Source: Pedinophyceae sp. YPF-701
Taxonomy: Eukaryota > Chlorophyta > Pedinophyceae
NCBI GenBank assembly: GCA_916048055.1
Contig: CAJZHL010000031.1
Span: forward strand, 62,001-126,000
Reading direction: 5' to 3'
Length of the DNA stretch: 64,000 nt
The position numbers were made by a program, and so were the translations under genes. Under the pieces are notes generated by a model. It ran no database searches, was not told the DNA's origin, and saw only the letters and a list, made by a program, of their open reading frames with translations. This document shows, one piece after another, positions 1-9,896 of the stretch (position 1 is the stretch's first letter; every line of letters starts with the position of its first letter).

Positions 1-306
1 CCGCTGCCGCCCAAGCGCCTGGAGGTGGGCATCAACAACCGCGCGTCCGGGCCCGCGGCGGCGGGCGGGGACCGCGCGTGGTGCGCGTCGGAGTTCTGCC
101 GGCAGGTGCTGGTGGCCCCGCGGCGCGTGGAGGTGGAGGATTACGAGGTGTTGTGGCGGTGGGAGGTGGAGCGGGACGGGGTGGTGCGCGCGCGGCAGCG
201 GCGGGCGGAGTATCTGCAGCCGCAGGACCAGCTCTACTTCGACGCCAAGGGCCGCGCGATCGCCGTGTACGACTACGACGTCACCATGTGTCGCGTAGAC
301 GCGTGA
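1..306 (+). CDS. 3' end of an unrecognised protein gene (partial)
   Basis: An open frame enters from the left edge in frame 1 and stops with TGA at 304-306, giving the last 101 residues of a protein. The fragment is charged, with many Arg, Glu and aromatic residues (for example EDYEVLWRWEVERDG) and two scattered Cys, and has no motif I can name. An internal Met at 25 is possible as a start, but the frame is open to the edge, so this is read as a terminal exon. Its stop lies 101 bp from the stop of the convergent MYND gene. Function unknown. Confidence 0.55.
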   Translation, partial: PLPPKRLEVGINNRASGPAAAGGDRAWCASEFCRQVLVAPRRVEVEDYEVLWRWEVERDGVVRARQRRAEYLQPQDQLYFDAKGRAIAVYDYDVTMCRVDA

Positions 307-407
307 CGCTGGTTCGAGAGTGACGCGAACGCACGCGAGCGCATGCGACAAACGGCGCTGGTTGTTGCCGATCACATCCCCGTCCCGCCTCGGCGCGGTG
401 CGCGGCG

Positions 408-2359
408 TCACTGCCCCGTGGCGTTCAAGCGCGCCCGCGCTGTCGCCGTCATCGTCATCGTGCCCTCCAGCTTGCGCCCCCGCGACTCCGCGGCGGCCCG
501 CTTGACGGCCGTCGCCCCGAGCTCCGCGGCCCCCGCGCGCCCCACGTTCGCCGCTCGCCCGCTCGCGGCCACGCGCGCCATGAGCACCCTGCGCCCCACG
601 TTGACCATCATCACGCGCCCGTTCGCCGCGCGCCCCCCGCGCAGGTTCGGGTCGTACACCTTGGAGGGCTCCCCCGCCCCCGGCACGCAGCACGGGCGCG
701 CCGTGTCCATGCCCAGGCGGTCCCGTTTGACCAGCTCGGCAGCGTTGGCCTCGCGCTGCAGCTCCTTCTCGCGGCGCGCCTGGTACAGCCGCCACGCCTC
801 GTCCGGCTCCAGCTCCCCCGCCCGCAGCCGCCGCCGCACCTCCGCGTACGCCCCGTTGACCACCCACGACTCCTCCTCCACACCGCGCACCGCCTTGACG
901 CCCTTGCTGCGCCACGCGCACTCCCGGCGGTGCACCATCCAGTCGATCAGCGCGCACGCCTCGCTGCAGTACAGCGCCCGCCCGCACTTCTCGCACGCGA
1001 ACAGGTCCACCCCGTCGCCCCGCCAAAACCGCCGCCGCCCGCATCCCGCGCACGACCCCACCCCCATCGCCTTCGTGGGCCCCCCCGGCGCCGCGTGGCA
1101 CTCCGCCGCCGTATCGTCCCACGCCGGCCGCGCCGCGAGCGCCGCCCGCGCCCGCTCCTTCCGCGACGCCTCCCGCTCCCGCGCCGCCGCCGCGCTGTGC
1201 GGCCGCGCCCGCGCGCCGAGCTTCGCCCGCTGCTCCCGCGCCGCCGCCGCCATCGGGTGCTGCGCGTCCCACAGCTCCGCGCGCCGCGGCCACAGCGCCC
1301 CGGCGTCCACCTCCACGCTGCCCATCACCGCGCCGTATGAGTTGAACCCCGGGTCGTTCGCGAAGGGCTGCGTGACCTTCTTCTTCATCGTCGCGTTGCC
1401 CGCGCGGATCCGCTTGCCCTCGCTGTGCAGCTGGTACGCGCGCGCGCCCGCGTGCGCACGCGCGGCATCTCCGCCGGGCGGCCACGCCTGCGGTGTGCGG
1501 CGGGAAGGTTCCGGGGGAGGTCGGCTGGTTGCGGACGCAGGTAGGGGGCCGGCGGGGGCCGGGTGCTCGGGGTACTGCGCCGGCGCACCTCGGGCGGCCT
1601 GCCGTGCTCGTCCGGCCGGGTGGTGGGCCCGTGCCGCCTGGCGGAGGGCGCCAGGCTCTGTGACCCGAGCGGGGCGTGGAAGCGGGCGGGGGGCTCCCGG
1701 GAGATGTCCTTGAGCTTCCGGTACAGGCGCTTGTTCTCTGCGACACGCGCGGCGACGACAGCGGACCGTCGCGCACCACCACCAACAACAACGACTGCCA
1801 ACGCACACAGCTGCAAAGAGCATGCGGGCGGGATCACGGTGACGCGGCCTCGCGCACCTCGATTGACCTCGATGGCTTGCCGCTCCTTGTTGAGCTGGTT
1901 CGTCGACTTTTTGCCCCGTCGCAGCGCCCCGGCGTCCGCCGGCGCGCCCCCCACCTTGCGGCCCTTCAACAGCCCCGACTCGGCCGCCACGGCGTCCGCC
2001 CGCGCCAGGTCCGGCTCCCACGACGGGTACACGTCGAAGTCCTTCTTGTAGTTCCTCACCGAGGACCGCAGCGCGATGCCCTTGTTCGCGGGCCTCGCCT
2101 CCTCCTCAGCGTTTGCGTGCTCTTCCGGGATGGTCCTCCCGGGCGGAACGGACTTCGGGAGGCCGCTCGACTTGCGCCGGACGCGCGTCTTGCCCGGTTG
2201 GGAGACGGAGGCATCGCTGTTGCGGCTCGCGTGCGACGCTGACGCGGGCCTCGTGGACAGAGCACTGGACGCCTGCGCGCTGCCCGTTGCGAGCTGCGAC
2301 GGCAGCGGTGTGGCTATCTTCGGGCCTTCCGCGCCCTTCGCGGCCTTGAAGACCTCCAT
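408..2359 (-). CDS. MYND zinc-finger protein with a CFAP97-like motif
   Basis: Three exons in transcript order: 2359-1858, 1737-1589, 1487-408; 576 residues. The splice at the first intron (GAG|gtgcgc, gtcgcag|) joins a motif of the type LNKERQAIEVNRENKRLYRKL, which resembles the N/RxxxIxxENxxLxxKL core of the CFAP97/Hemingway family. Around residues 355-400 lies a MYND zinc finger: CxxC, a CEKC pair, YCSEAC, then W, H and C in the usual order. MYND fingers are protein-interaction modules. The start is the first ATG of the open frame (2359); the frame is open further upstream but only with GTG. A ciliary role is inference from the CFAP97-like motif only. Confidence 0.75.
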
Positions 2360-2906
2360 GACGTGCCCGGGCTGCAGGTTCGTCGGCCTCAGCGCCACGC
2401 AGCAGGGCCGCGGCTCACTGCCTGCTGAGCGTCATTTTGTAGTCGGGGGCGGTCCCCCGGCGCTGGAACTGTCCGCTTCTGATCAAAATCGTGCCGGCCC
2501 CCTTGCCCGATGCCGCAGGATTCTAGCCAGCTGCGGACCTCCGGGCGGGCGACGTTTCGCGCCAGCTCGGAGCGCCCGGGAGGTGCACTACGGCGCTCCC
2601 TCTCGGACCGGTTGAAAGTGAGGGCGTCCTGGAGACGACGGCCGGGCTCGAAATGCGCCAGCCGCGCGAGGCGCTGCCGCAACGCACCGGCGGGCTAGTC
2701 TGGCCGGGCCCCCGCACGCGCACGTGCGCCCGACCTGAGCGCCGGGACTCTCCCGCAGACATGGCATGCTCGCACAGGGCGCAGGCGGCCAAGATCGCCG
2801 CCGGATGGCACCGCAGCGACGTACATTCGCTACCGGGCCCCGAACGGCTGCACAACACGCGTTGCTCGCGGCGGCAGCGGCGCGTGGTGTCGCAGCCACC
2901 AGGAAC
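2360..2906. promoter_or_regulatory. Divergent intergenic region, MYND gene / Smr gene
   Basis: Region between two divergent starts, so it presumably holds both promoters and 5' UTRs. Another in-frame ATG for the Smr gene lies at 2805, so part of this may be coding. No TATA box or repeat was recognised. Confidence 0.4.
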
Positions 2907-4038
2907 ATGGCCGCCTGCGGGGCCAGACCCGACCCCGCGGTAGCCCAGCTGGCGCGAATCTTCCCTCATCTTCGTGAGTCCGACGTCGCACGCGTCCTGG
3001 CGGCGCACGGCGGCGACGTCGCACGCGCCGGCGACGCCCTAGCCGCGGTGGCACCGGACAGCCCGTCCGCGCCCACGAGTCGGTCGGTCTCGCGCGGCTC
3101 GTCGACGCCGGCGTCACAGAACCACCACTTTACGTCCTGGAGCGAGCTGTCGGCCACTCCGCCCAGCGCACCGGGCGCTCCGCAGGGTCCCCAGTTTGTG
3201 CACACCCGCCACGCGCGACGCCACCCCGGCGCGGCGCGGCCGTCCAGCGCGCGCCCGGCGCCGCGCGGCCCGCTTGACGAGCTCTCGGCGAAGTTCCCAG
3301 CCGCGGAGCCATCCGTCATCGCGGCGGTGCTCGAGGCGAGCGGCGATGACGTCGACGCGGCGGCCGCTGCGCTGAAAGCGATGGTGCCGCGGGGCAGCGC
3401 GCGCGAGCGGGAGCGCGCGGCGGAGCAGAAGCAGGAGCTGTACCGCCGGGAGCGCAGGGGCGAGGCCAAGGCCGCGCGGGAGTGGCGCAAGTGCATCGAG
3501 CAATCCCAGCGCGCATGTACGCAGGCAGACACCCCACGCACACGCACGCCCTCACGCGCGGCCCCGCACCCGCTCACTCGCGCGCCCACCGTGCGCGTGC
3601 GCAGACGCTGCCGGGGACAAGGCGGCGGCCCGGCGGTGGGCGGAGGCGGGCCGGTCGTGGAAGGACAGGGTGGAGGCGGAGGGCAGGACGGCGGCGGCGG
3701 CGATCCAGGCGGCGACGAACGAGGGCCCCGTGGCGGACGGGGGCGACGGCGGGCTGTGGCGGCTGGACCTGCACGGGCTGCACGTGGACGAGGCGCTGGG
3801 GGCGCTGCAGGAGCGCGTGGCGCTGCTCGAGGAGGGGCTGGCGGCGGAGGCGCGCGGGGCGGGGGCGCGGCCGCTGCGGGTGGTCACGGGGCACGGCGCG
3901 CACAGCCGGGACGGGGAGTCGCGGCTGCGGCGCGCGGTGGCGGAGTTCCTGCGAGCGCGGGGGGCGCGCGTGGTGGAGCGCGCGGGCGCGTTCGACGTGG
4001 CCGTCCGGCGCGCCCCGCGGGCGGCGGGCGGCGTGTGA
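2907..4038 (+). CDS. CUE-DUF1771-Smr domain protein
   Basis: Two exons, 2907-3516 and 3605-4038; 347 residues. Two CUE-like helical segments (about residues 9-49 and 122-158) are followed by the charged DUF1771 region, whose SQRAYAAGDKAAARRWAEAG motif is restored exactly by the intron (phase 1, gtacgc...gcgcag). The C-terminus is an Smr domain (about 256-340) with LDLHGL and the TGHGAHS nucleic-acid-binding loop. Plant CID5/6/7-type proteins and mammalian N4BP2 share this order; Smr domains bind or nick nucleic acid and CUE domains bind ubiquitin, so a role in ubiquitin-linked RNA or ribosome quality control is plausible. The start at 2907 leads straight into CUE 1; 2805 is an alternative. 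Its stop is 39 bp from the NDUFB7 stop. Confidence 0.85.
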
Positions 4039-4077
4039 CGCCCGCACGAGTCTCGGGGCTCACATGCGCGCGGGCGG

Positions 4078-5055
4078 TCATTCGACCTTGACGGGGGAGT
4101 GGTTGCCGTCGTAGTCGCCCCAGAAAAAGAGGACCTTCCACGGCGCGGGGCGGTTGGTCGGCGCGGACGGGACCTGCCCCGGGCGCGCGTGCGGCACGTC
4201 GGCGCCCTTGGAGGCGTCCGGGACGTACGCGCCGTACCCCTCGTAGCCCTTGACCCCGTTGGCACGCATCTCGTTCACGTACTCCGGCGACGGGTTCTCC
4301 CACCGCTTGGGCGGCAGCTTGCCCTGCTTCTGCATCTCGTTGCGGATGGCCATCTTCCGGATCACCTCCTGCGAGCGGGACGGGGGGCGGAGGGTGGTCG
4401 CGCCATGGTGGGCGGGCGGTGGGCGGGCGGGCTCGCTGCGAGGCGAGCCGGCGCCGTGGGAGCGACGGACCTTGTGCTGGCAGAGGTAGTAGTCGTGGCG
4501 GAGGCGCTTGCAGGACCAGAGCGAGTGGCCGTGCTTGTCACGGCACTTGTTGAGCGGCACTAGGATGTGCGCACACGCGTCCCGGTAGGCGCGCGGGATG
4601 TTCTCACGCGCCATCTCATCCTGCAGTCGCCGGTGGTGGTCGGGGAGCAGCTCGGCGGGCGTCCACAGCGCGGGAAAGCAGTGAGGTTGCCTCGGAGCAG
4701 TCTGTTCGACGGTATGCGTCGCGCGGCAGCGGCGCGGCGCAGCACGAGCGGTGCCCTGGCATGGAACAGCAAGCGAGATGCTCCTCGCCGAGAACCACGA
4801 CGGCGGCAGGCAGCAGAGAGCGTGGTTGCGACGACTTTGTGCCTCCTCTCGCTCCCCGGGCTCCGGCACGCTATCCGCTTTTCGCGTCGCCCAAGCGGCA
4901 CGTGTCGCGGACGGAGGAAAAGACATGCGAGGCGAAGCAGGCACCGGAGAGGCGAGGCGTACCTCGGACATCGGCAGTTGCGGGATCGGAATGCCATCGA
5001 CCATCCAGGTCCGGGGATCCCGGTACTCCTTGTTGGGATGCTTGCCCCTGTCCAT
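4078..5055 (-). CDS. NDUFB7: NADH dehydrogenase (complex I) B18/NDUFB7 subunit
   Basis: Three exons: 5055-4963, 4620-4471, 4368-4078; 177 residues. The middle exon carries the twin CX9C signature, CAHILVPLNKC and CKRLRHDYYLC, in the family context (x)PRAYRDxCAHxLxPLNKCR. This small accessory subunit of mitochondrial complex I is imported and oxidatively folded by Mia40 in the intermembrane space. The C-terminal tail is longer than in animals. Both introns are multiples of three and stop-free, so the unspliced frame is open throughout. The exon 2 acceptor is taken as ctgcag; an in-frame ccgag about 27 nt upstream is possible and would add nine residues. Confidence 0.88.
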   Translation of the reverse strand: MDRGKHPNKEYRDPRTWMVDGIPIPQLPMSEVRLASPVPASPRMSFPPSATRAAWATRKADSVPEPGEREEAQSRRNHALCCLPPSWFSARSISLAVPCQGTARAAPRRCRATHTVEQTAPRQPHCFPALWTPAELLPDHHRRLQDEMARENIPRAYRDACAHILVPLNKCRDKHGHSLWSCKRLRHDYYLCQHKVRRSHGAGSPRSEPARPPPAHHGATTLRPPSRSQEVIRKMAIRNEMQKQGKLPPKRWENPSPEYVNEMRANGVKGYEGYGAYVPDASKGADVPHARPGQVPSAPTNRPAPWKVLFFWGDYDGNHSPVKVE

Positions 5056-5480
5056 CTTAACCCCCCCTCTGACGGCCTACGCGTTGGTCAAGACCGCCCC
5101 CGGTGCGCTCCGGCCCTCGTCCTCGCCCGTGGGCCCGCGAGGAAGAACAACAGAAGCCAACCGGCCGCGCAGGCAGCAGCACTGGCTGAACGGCGCGGAC
5201 AAGACCCGCGGTCGGTGCACGAAGTCCCCGAGAGCGCACCGCGGCCGCCAGCAATGCCCGCGTGCACCACGGCCGCGGCACACAGCGTCGGACTTGCTCC
5301 CGCAGTAAGTGCCCACGTACATCCCCGACTGGCGGGACTACCAGGGGCTGGAGGGCCGATCGCTGCGGGCCAGTCTGGCGGGCGTCGGCTTGCACGGTCG
5401 CCTCACTGCGCCGCGAGCACGTCCATCTTCTGTGTGTGCAGCGCGGAGGTCTTCCTGGAACGGGCGCAGCCAGCTGCTGG
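5056..5480. promoter_or_regulatory. Divergent intergenic region, NDUFB7 / BPG2-like
   Basis: 425 bp between two divergent starts; presumed shared promoter space of two organelle-targeted proteins. No motif recognised. Confidence 0.4.
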
Positions 5481-8158
5481 ATGAGCAGGCTGTTTCGCTC
5501 TCAGCGCTTCACCAGTACCATGTCGGGCCTCGCAGCGATGCTGCAAACCTCGCATTTGCGCGCCCCAACGGCTGCGCGGGTGCCATTGCACCAGGGGCCA
5601 GCAACGCGCCCGCCGAACGCCGCTTCAGGGGCGCTGTGCGGCGCGAGGGGGATGGCCGGCACGTCCAAGGAGAGGAACATCGCGAGGAGCCAGCAGCGCA
5701 AGGCAATGCAGCGCGCGGAGCGGCTGGCAGCGCACAGCGGCGAGATGGCGGCAGCCGGTGAGTGAAAGCCGCCTCGCCTGCCCGGGACGGGACTTTTGCA
5801 ACGCGGAATTCCCTCGGTTCCGGGATTCTAGGATGTACGCGAGAGATCCGGGACGCTTTCATCCCGTTCTGATCCCGTCACATGGAGGCCTCGGGCGGTT
5901 CAGGGGGCGAGGAAGGACGCGTTGGGGCGCGCGCGCGCGTTGCGAACGTGGCTGACAACCTCACTACACGTTCCTCGGGCCCTGCAGGGATCGACCTGTC
6001 CAAGGTTCTTGACAGCGACACGTGTCAGGGCTGCGGCATCAAGCTGCAAAACAAGGACCCGTCCGCGCCTGGGTATTTCCAGGTGCGCGCCGCGGTCCCG
6101 GGGGCGCGGGGACGAGCAGCGCCCCGAGCCCGCACGAGCGCTCGCCGTCGAAGCTCGGAGCGGCACCCTGACTGCGGTGCGCCCCGCCCGCTCCTGTGCA
6201 GGTGCCGAAGCGCATCATGGACTCTCTTCTGAACGACGCGATGGGGGGGGAGTCCCAGGAAGGCGCGGGAGAGGACGCGGCCCCCGCGCTCGAGGGGGGC
6301 TGGGGCGAGGCAGCCCAGCTGGAGCCCTCCGAGCTCGCGGCGAGCCACAGCGACGGGGAGGATGCGGGGGGCGCCGACGACAGCGACGAAGACGACGACT
6401 CGCACGTGATGGTGGTGGACATGGCGGGCGAGCCCGGGTGGGGCGCGGACGGGATGCTCGCGGGCGACAGCGGCGCGGGGGAGCCCGTGGCGGAGGAGGA
6501 CGCGGACGCGCTGTTCGACGCGTTTGACGACATGGTGGAGGGGTGGCTGGACGACGACGACGCGGAGCCGGAGGAGGAGTACCGCCGCGGCGACAAGTAC
6601 CGGAAGGGGTGAGTGCGGGGCGCGCGCGTGGCGTGCGGGGGCGGCGAGCGCGCCCGTGCACAGTGCCTCATTGCGCGTAGTGTTCTCGCGTCCTCGCTGC
6701 AGGGGGTACGTTCCCATGGGGCCGGAGGACATGCCGTCGGATCCGAACGCGATTCTGTGCGCGCGGTGCTACTCGCTGATCCACTACGGGCGCGTCAAGA
6801 GCCAGGAGGCGGAGGAGGCCCTCCCTGGGTTCTCCCTGCGGCGCGCGGTGGCGAAACGCATCCGGAACGCGGTCATGAAGGACCGCACGGCGGTGCTCGC
6901 CTGCGTGGTCGACGTCGCCGACTTTGACGGCTCGCTGCCTCGCGCGGCGCTCATGGTGTGCGCCCCGTCCTGGAGCTGCAACGAAACGCCCTCGCCGCGC
7001 CCCGACGTACCCTGCGCCTGCGCGTCCCGCGCTCCTTGCCCACTCGCAGTGATGCGCGCCGCCACTTCCCCGCAGGACGTCCTCCCGCGGGACCCGGACG
7101 GCAACCCGACTACGATGTCGCGCACGCGATTCGTGCTGATCGCGAACAAGACCGACCTGCTGCCGCGTCAGGCCACGCGTACGCGCATCGAGGCGTGGGC
7201 GCGGCGGCGTGCGCGCCAGGGGGGTCTGCCGCGCCCCGACGAGGTGTTTTTGGTGTCGGCGGCGACGGGCCGCGGGGTGCCGACGCTGATGGAGGGGCTC
7301 GAGGAGCAGGCCGGGGCGCGCGGCGAGATCTTCGTCGTGGGCGCGCAGAACGCGGGCAAGTCCTCGCTGATCAACGCGATGCGGCGCCAGCGCGGGCTGC
7401 GGGCGCGCATCACCGCCGCGCCGCTCCCGGGCACGACGCTGGGGCTCATCGAGGTGCGCGGGCTCCTCGAGGGCGGCGTGCGGCTGTGGGACACCCCCGG
7501 CGTGCGGCACGGGTACCAGCTGTCGGCGCGGATGGACGCCGAGGAGCTGCGCGACGCCATGGCGGCCAAGACGCTGCAGCCGCGCACGTACCGCCTGGGC
7601 GAGGGCCGCAGCGTGACGATCGCGGGCCTGGCGCGCGTGGACGTGATCGAGTCCCCGCACGCGACGCTGTACCTCACGGTGTGGGCGTCGCAGAACCTGG
7701 TGCTGCACATGGGCAAGACGGAGCGGGCGCCGGCGCTCCTGCGCGACCACGTCGGGGACCTGCTGTCGCCGCCGCGGAGCGCCGAGCGCGGGGCGTCGCT
7801 GGGGGAGCTCGTGCCGGCGGACGTGGAGGTGGAGGGCAGCAGCTGGCGGGAGAGCTCGGTGGACGTGTGCGTGTCGGGGCTCGGGTGGGTCGCGGTGGGC
7901 TGCGAGGGCCCCGCGCTGCTGCGCGTGTGGGCGCCGCGCGGGGTGGCGGTGACGACGCGGGACGCGCTGGTCCCGGACTTCGCGAAGCGGTTCGAGACGC
8001 CCGGGTTCTCGTCCAACATGCCGCTGGTGGCGGGCGGCAAGAAGGGGCGGAAGGAGGCGACGCAGAGCAAGCAGGCGCGGCGGACCGGAACGCGCCTCGA
8101 CCGCGGCGGGAAGCGGACGACGCGCACGAAGAAGACCGGCGGGCGCGGGCGGCGGTAG
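5481..8158 (+). CDS. YqeH/NOA1/BPG2-type circularly permuted GTPase, probably chloroplast
   Basis: Five exons: 5481-5757, 5988-6082, 6202-6608, 6703-6955, 7076-8158; 704 residues. Exon 1 is an Arg/Ser/Ala-rich leader with few acids, like a plastid transit peptide. A zinc ribbon (CQGCG in exon 2, CARC in exon 4) precedes a GTPase with permuted motif order: NKTDLL (G4) and VSAATGRG (G5) come before GAQNAGKSSL (G1) and DTPGV (G3). This family acts in ribosome assembly; BPG2 is its plastid member in Arabidopsis. Exon 3 adds about 135 highly acidic residues between the two zinc knuckles. The last intron (120 nt) is in frame and stop-free. Its stop is 204 bp from the CoaE stop. Confidence 0.9.
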
Positions 8159-8362
8159 CTGACCAGCGCTGGCAGGCTCGCAGCAACGCGCAGGGCAGGG
8201 GGTGTGAATGGGGCCTCGAACATCCACGCGGCAGGCCCGTGCGTGGACTCGCAGCAACGTGGCGCGAGTTCCAGCACTGCGACCCTGTGCGCGCACGATG
8301 AGTCGTCCATTAACATAACATGCAATGAAAGTGGCAGATAGCGCTGTCCCTTGCTGGCCGAG

Positions 8363-9549
8363 TCACCGGAACACGCGGACGAACACGCAGATAGCGGCAC
8401 CGATCCCCCAGGGCGACGTGAGGAACCCGCGCAGGCGGCTCCTCGACTTGAGCCGGTCCGCTAGCGCGCGGGCCGCTGCCTGCTAGCACGGAGGGGAGGC
8501 GCGCACGTCGGTCGCAAGGGCGCAGCGAACGCTCGCAGCTGGACACGAGCGGGTAGCGCGGTCAGTCGCGGGGCGCGCTTGTGTGCGGGCTGCCCTGTCC
8601 TGCTTTCAGACTCCTCCGCACCTTGGCGTCCTCCACGTCCCCGTCGTTCTTGATGATCCTCGTGGCCTTCTGCCGCTTCACCTCCAGCGGCATCTGCGCC
8701 CTCACGCGCGCCTCCGCGTCCTCGCGCTTCATCCCTCGCTGCACCACGACCAGCGCAACATGGCAGGGATGCATCATGTTCCGCCGATGACCGGAGCGCC
8801 GCGCACCTCGACCGCACGCGGCCCTCTCACCTTGACGGCTCTCTCGATCTGCTGGTCCGCGTCGCACGTGACGACCACCGTCTCCCCGCAGAACCGGTCG
8901 CACCCCGCCTCGAACAACAGCGGCATGTCCACGACCACGACGGGCTCCGCACGAACCCACGCCCCCAGCAGCGCGAAGCCGATCGAGGACGCGATCGGGA
9001 CGTGGGTCGCCTGGTTCAGCCGCTTCCGCGCCCCTGCGTCCAGTCGTCATCAGGCTGCACCAGGAGCTCGCAACGGACATGACGCACAGCCGGGCGGGGG
9101 CGAGCACGAGGGCGTCGCTCGCACCTTCCTGCTCGAAGGCGATCGACGCGAGCTTCTCCCTGTCGATCTCCCCCGTGCCAGCGTCCAGGATGTCATCCCC
9201 GAACGCAGCCAGCAACCGCCTGCGACGTGGACGGCCGTGACGCGCGCCCAGGTGAGAGCCCGGGGCGACGAGCACGCAGGACGATCAGCGCGGATCCCGG
9301 CCTCCTCCGTGGTGACCGGCGGACGTGCGGTGTGCGTGGTGGCCTAGCTCCTCAATGGCGCAGACTGTCGGCGCGGCAGCGAGCCGGCGAGCGCATGTGC
9401 CGGGCGTACTTGTACCCCCATCCTCCTTTCCGGGTCGTCTCTTTCGCGAGCTCGTCGCAGTCGATGACGGGCAGGCCGAGACGGATGAGCTCCCTTGCCA
9501 CCGTTGACTTGCCGCACGCAATGCCCCCGGAAAGCCCGACGATGTGCAT
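8363..9549 (-). CDS. CoaE: Dephospho-CoA kinase with C-terminal hydrophobic anchor
   Basis: Five exons: 9549-9410, 9219-9125, 9033-8831, 8738-8622, 8479-8363; 223 residues. It catalyses the last step of coenzyme A synthesis. The N-terminus MHIVGLSGGIACGKST is the P-loop; then DCDELAKE, a GGWGYKRLLAAFGDDIL segment made only by splicing, a THVPI-type motif, PLLFEAG, and QMPLEVKRQKA. The last exon ends in a basic stretch followed by a hydrophobic segment (WGIGAAICVFVRVF). Plant CoaE proteins have a comparable C-terminal hydrophobic tail, suggesting tail anchoring; the target membrane is unknown. Every exon junction keeps frame, and the length is typical of the family. Confidence 0.93.
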
Positions 9550-9896
9550 GTCTCCTACGTAACGCACTGCCGGGGGCGCGGCGCGGAGCTGCTCTTCTTC
9601 TGCCAGCCACCTGCGATCGCCCCTCACCGAAACCTCAGGCCCGGGCTCAGGGGCTCCGCAAACAGTGACAACACGCGTCTCGAGTCCACGTTCCGCCGCA
9701 GCGTGGTCGGAAGTACCCACGGAGCGACCGAACGCGCGGCCTCATCGACGCACAGGGCCCTGGGGCGTGTCTGTGGGCCCCTCATGACACAGGTGGCTCG
9801 GAGCCGCTCCTCGCCCGCACGGTGCGGGGGTCGTGAGCGGCGCGGCGCGCTGGCGACGCGCAGTCGTGCTGCCCGACACGCGAGTGATACAGCAAG
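9550..9896. promoter_or_regulatory. Divergent intergenic region, CoaE / iPGAM
   Basis: 347 bp between two divergent starts, presumed to carry both promoters. No recognisable element. Confidence 0.4.

Noticed and set aside
6668-8296. 542-residue frame antisense to the BPG2-like gene
   Set aside because: Arg/His-rich antisense shadow; the + strand carries the intact GTPase motifs.
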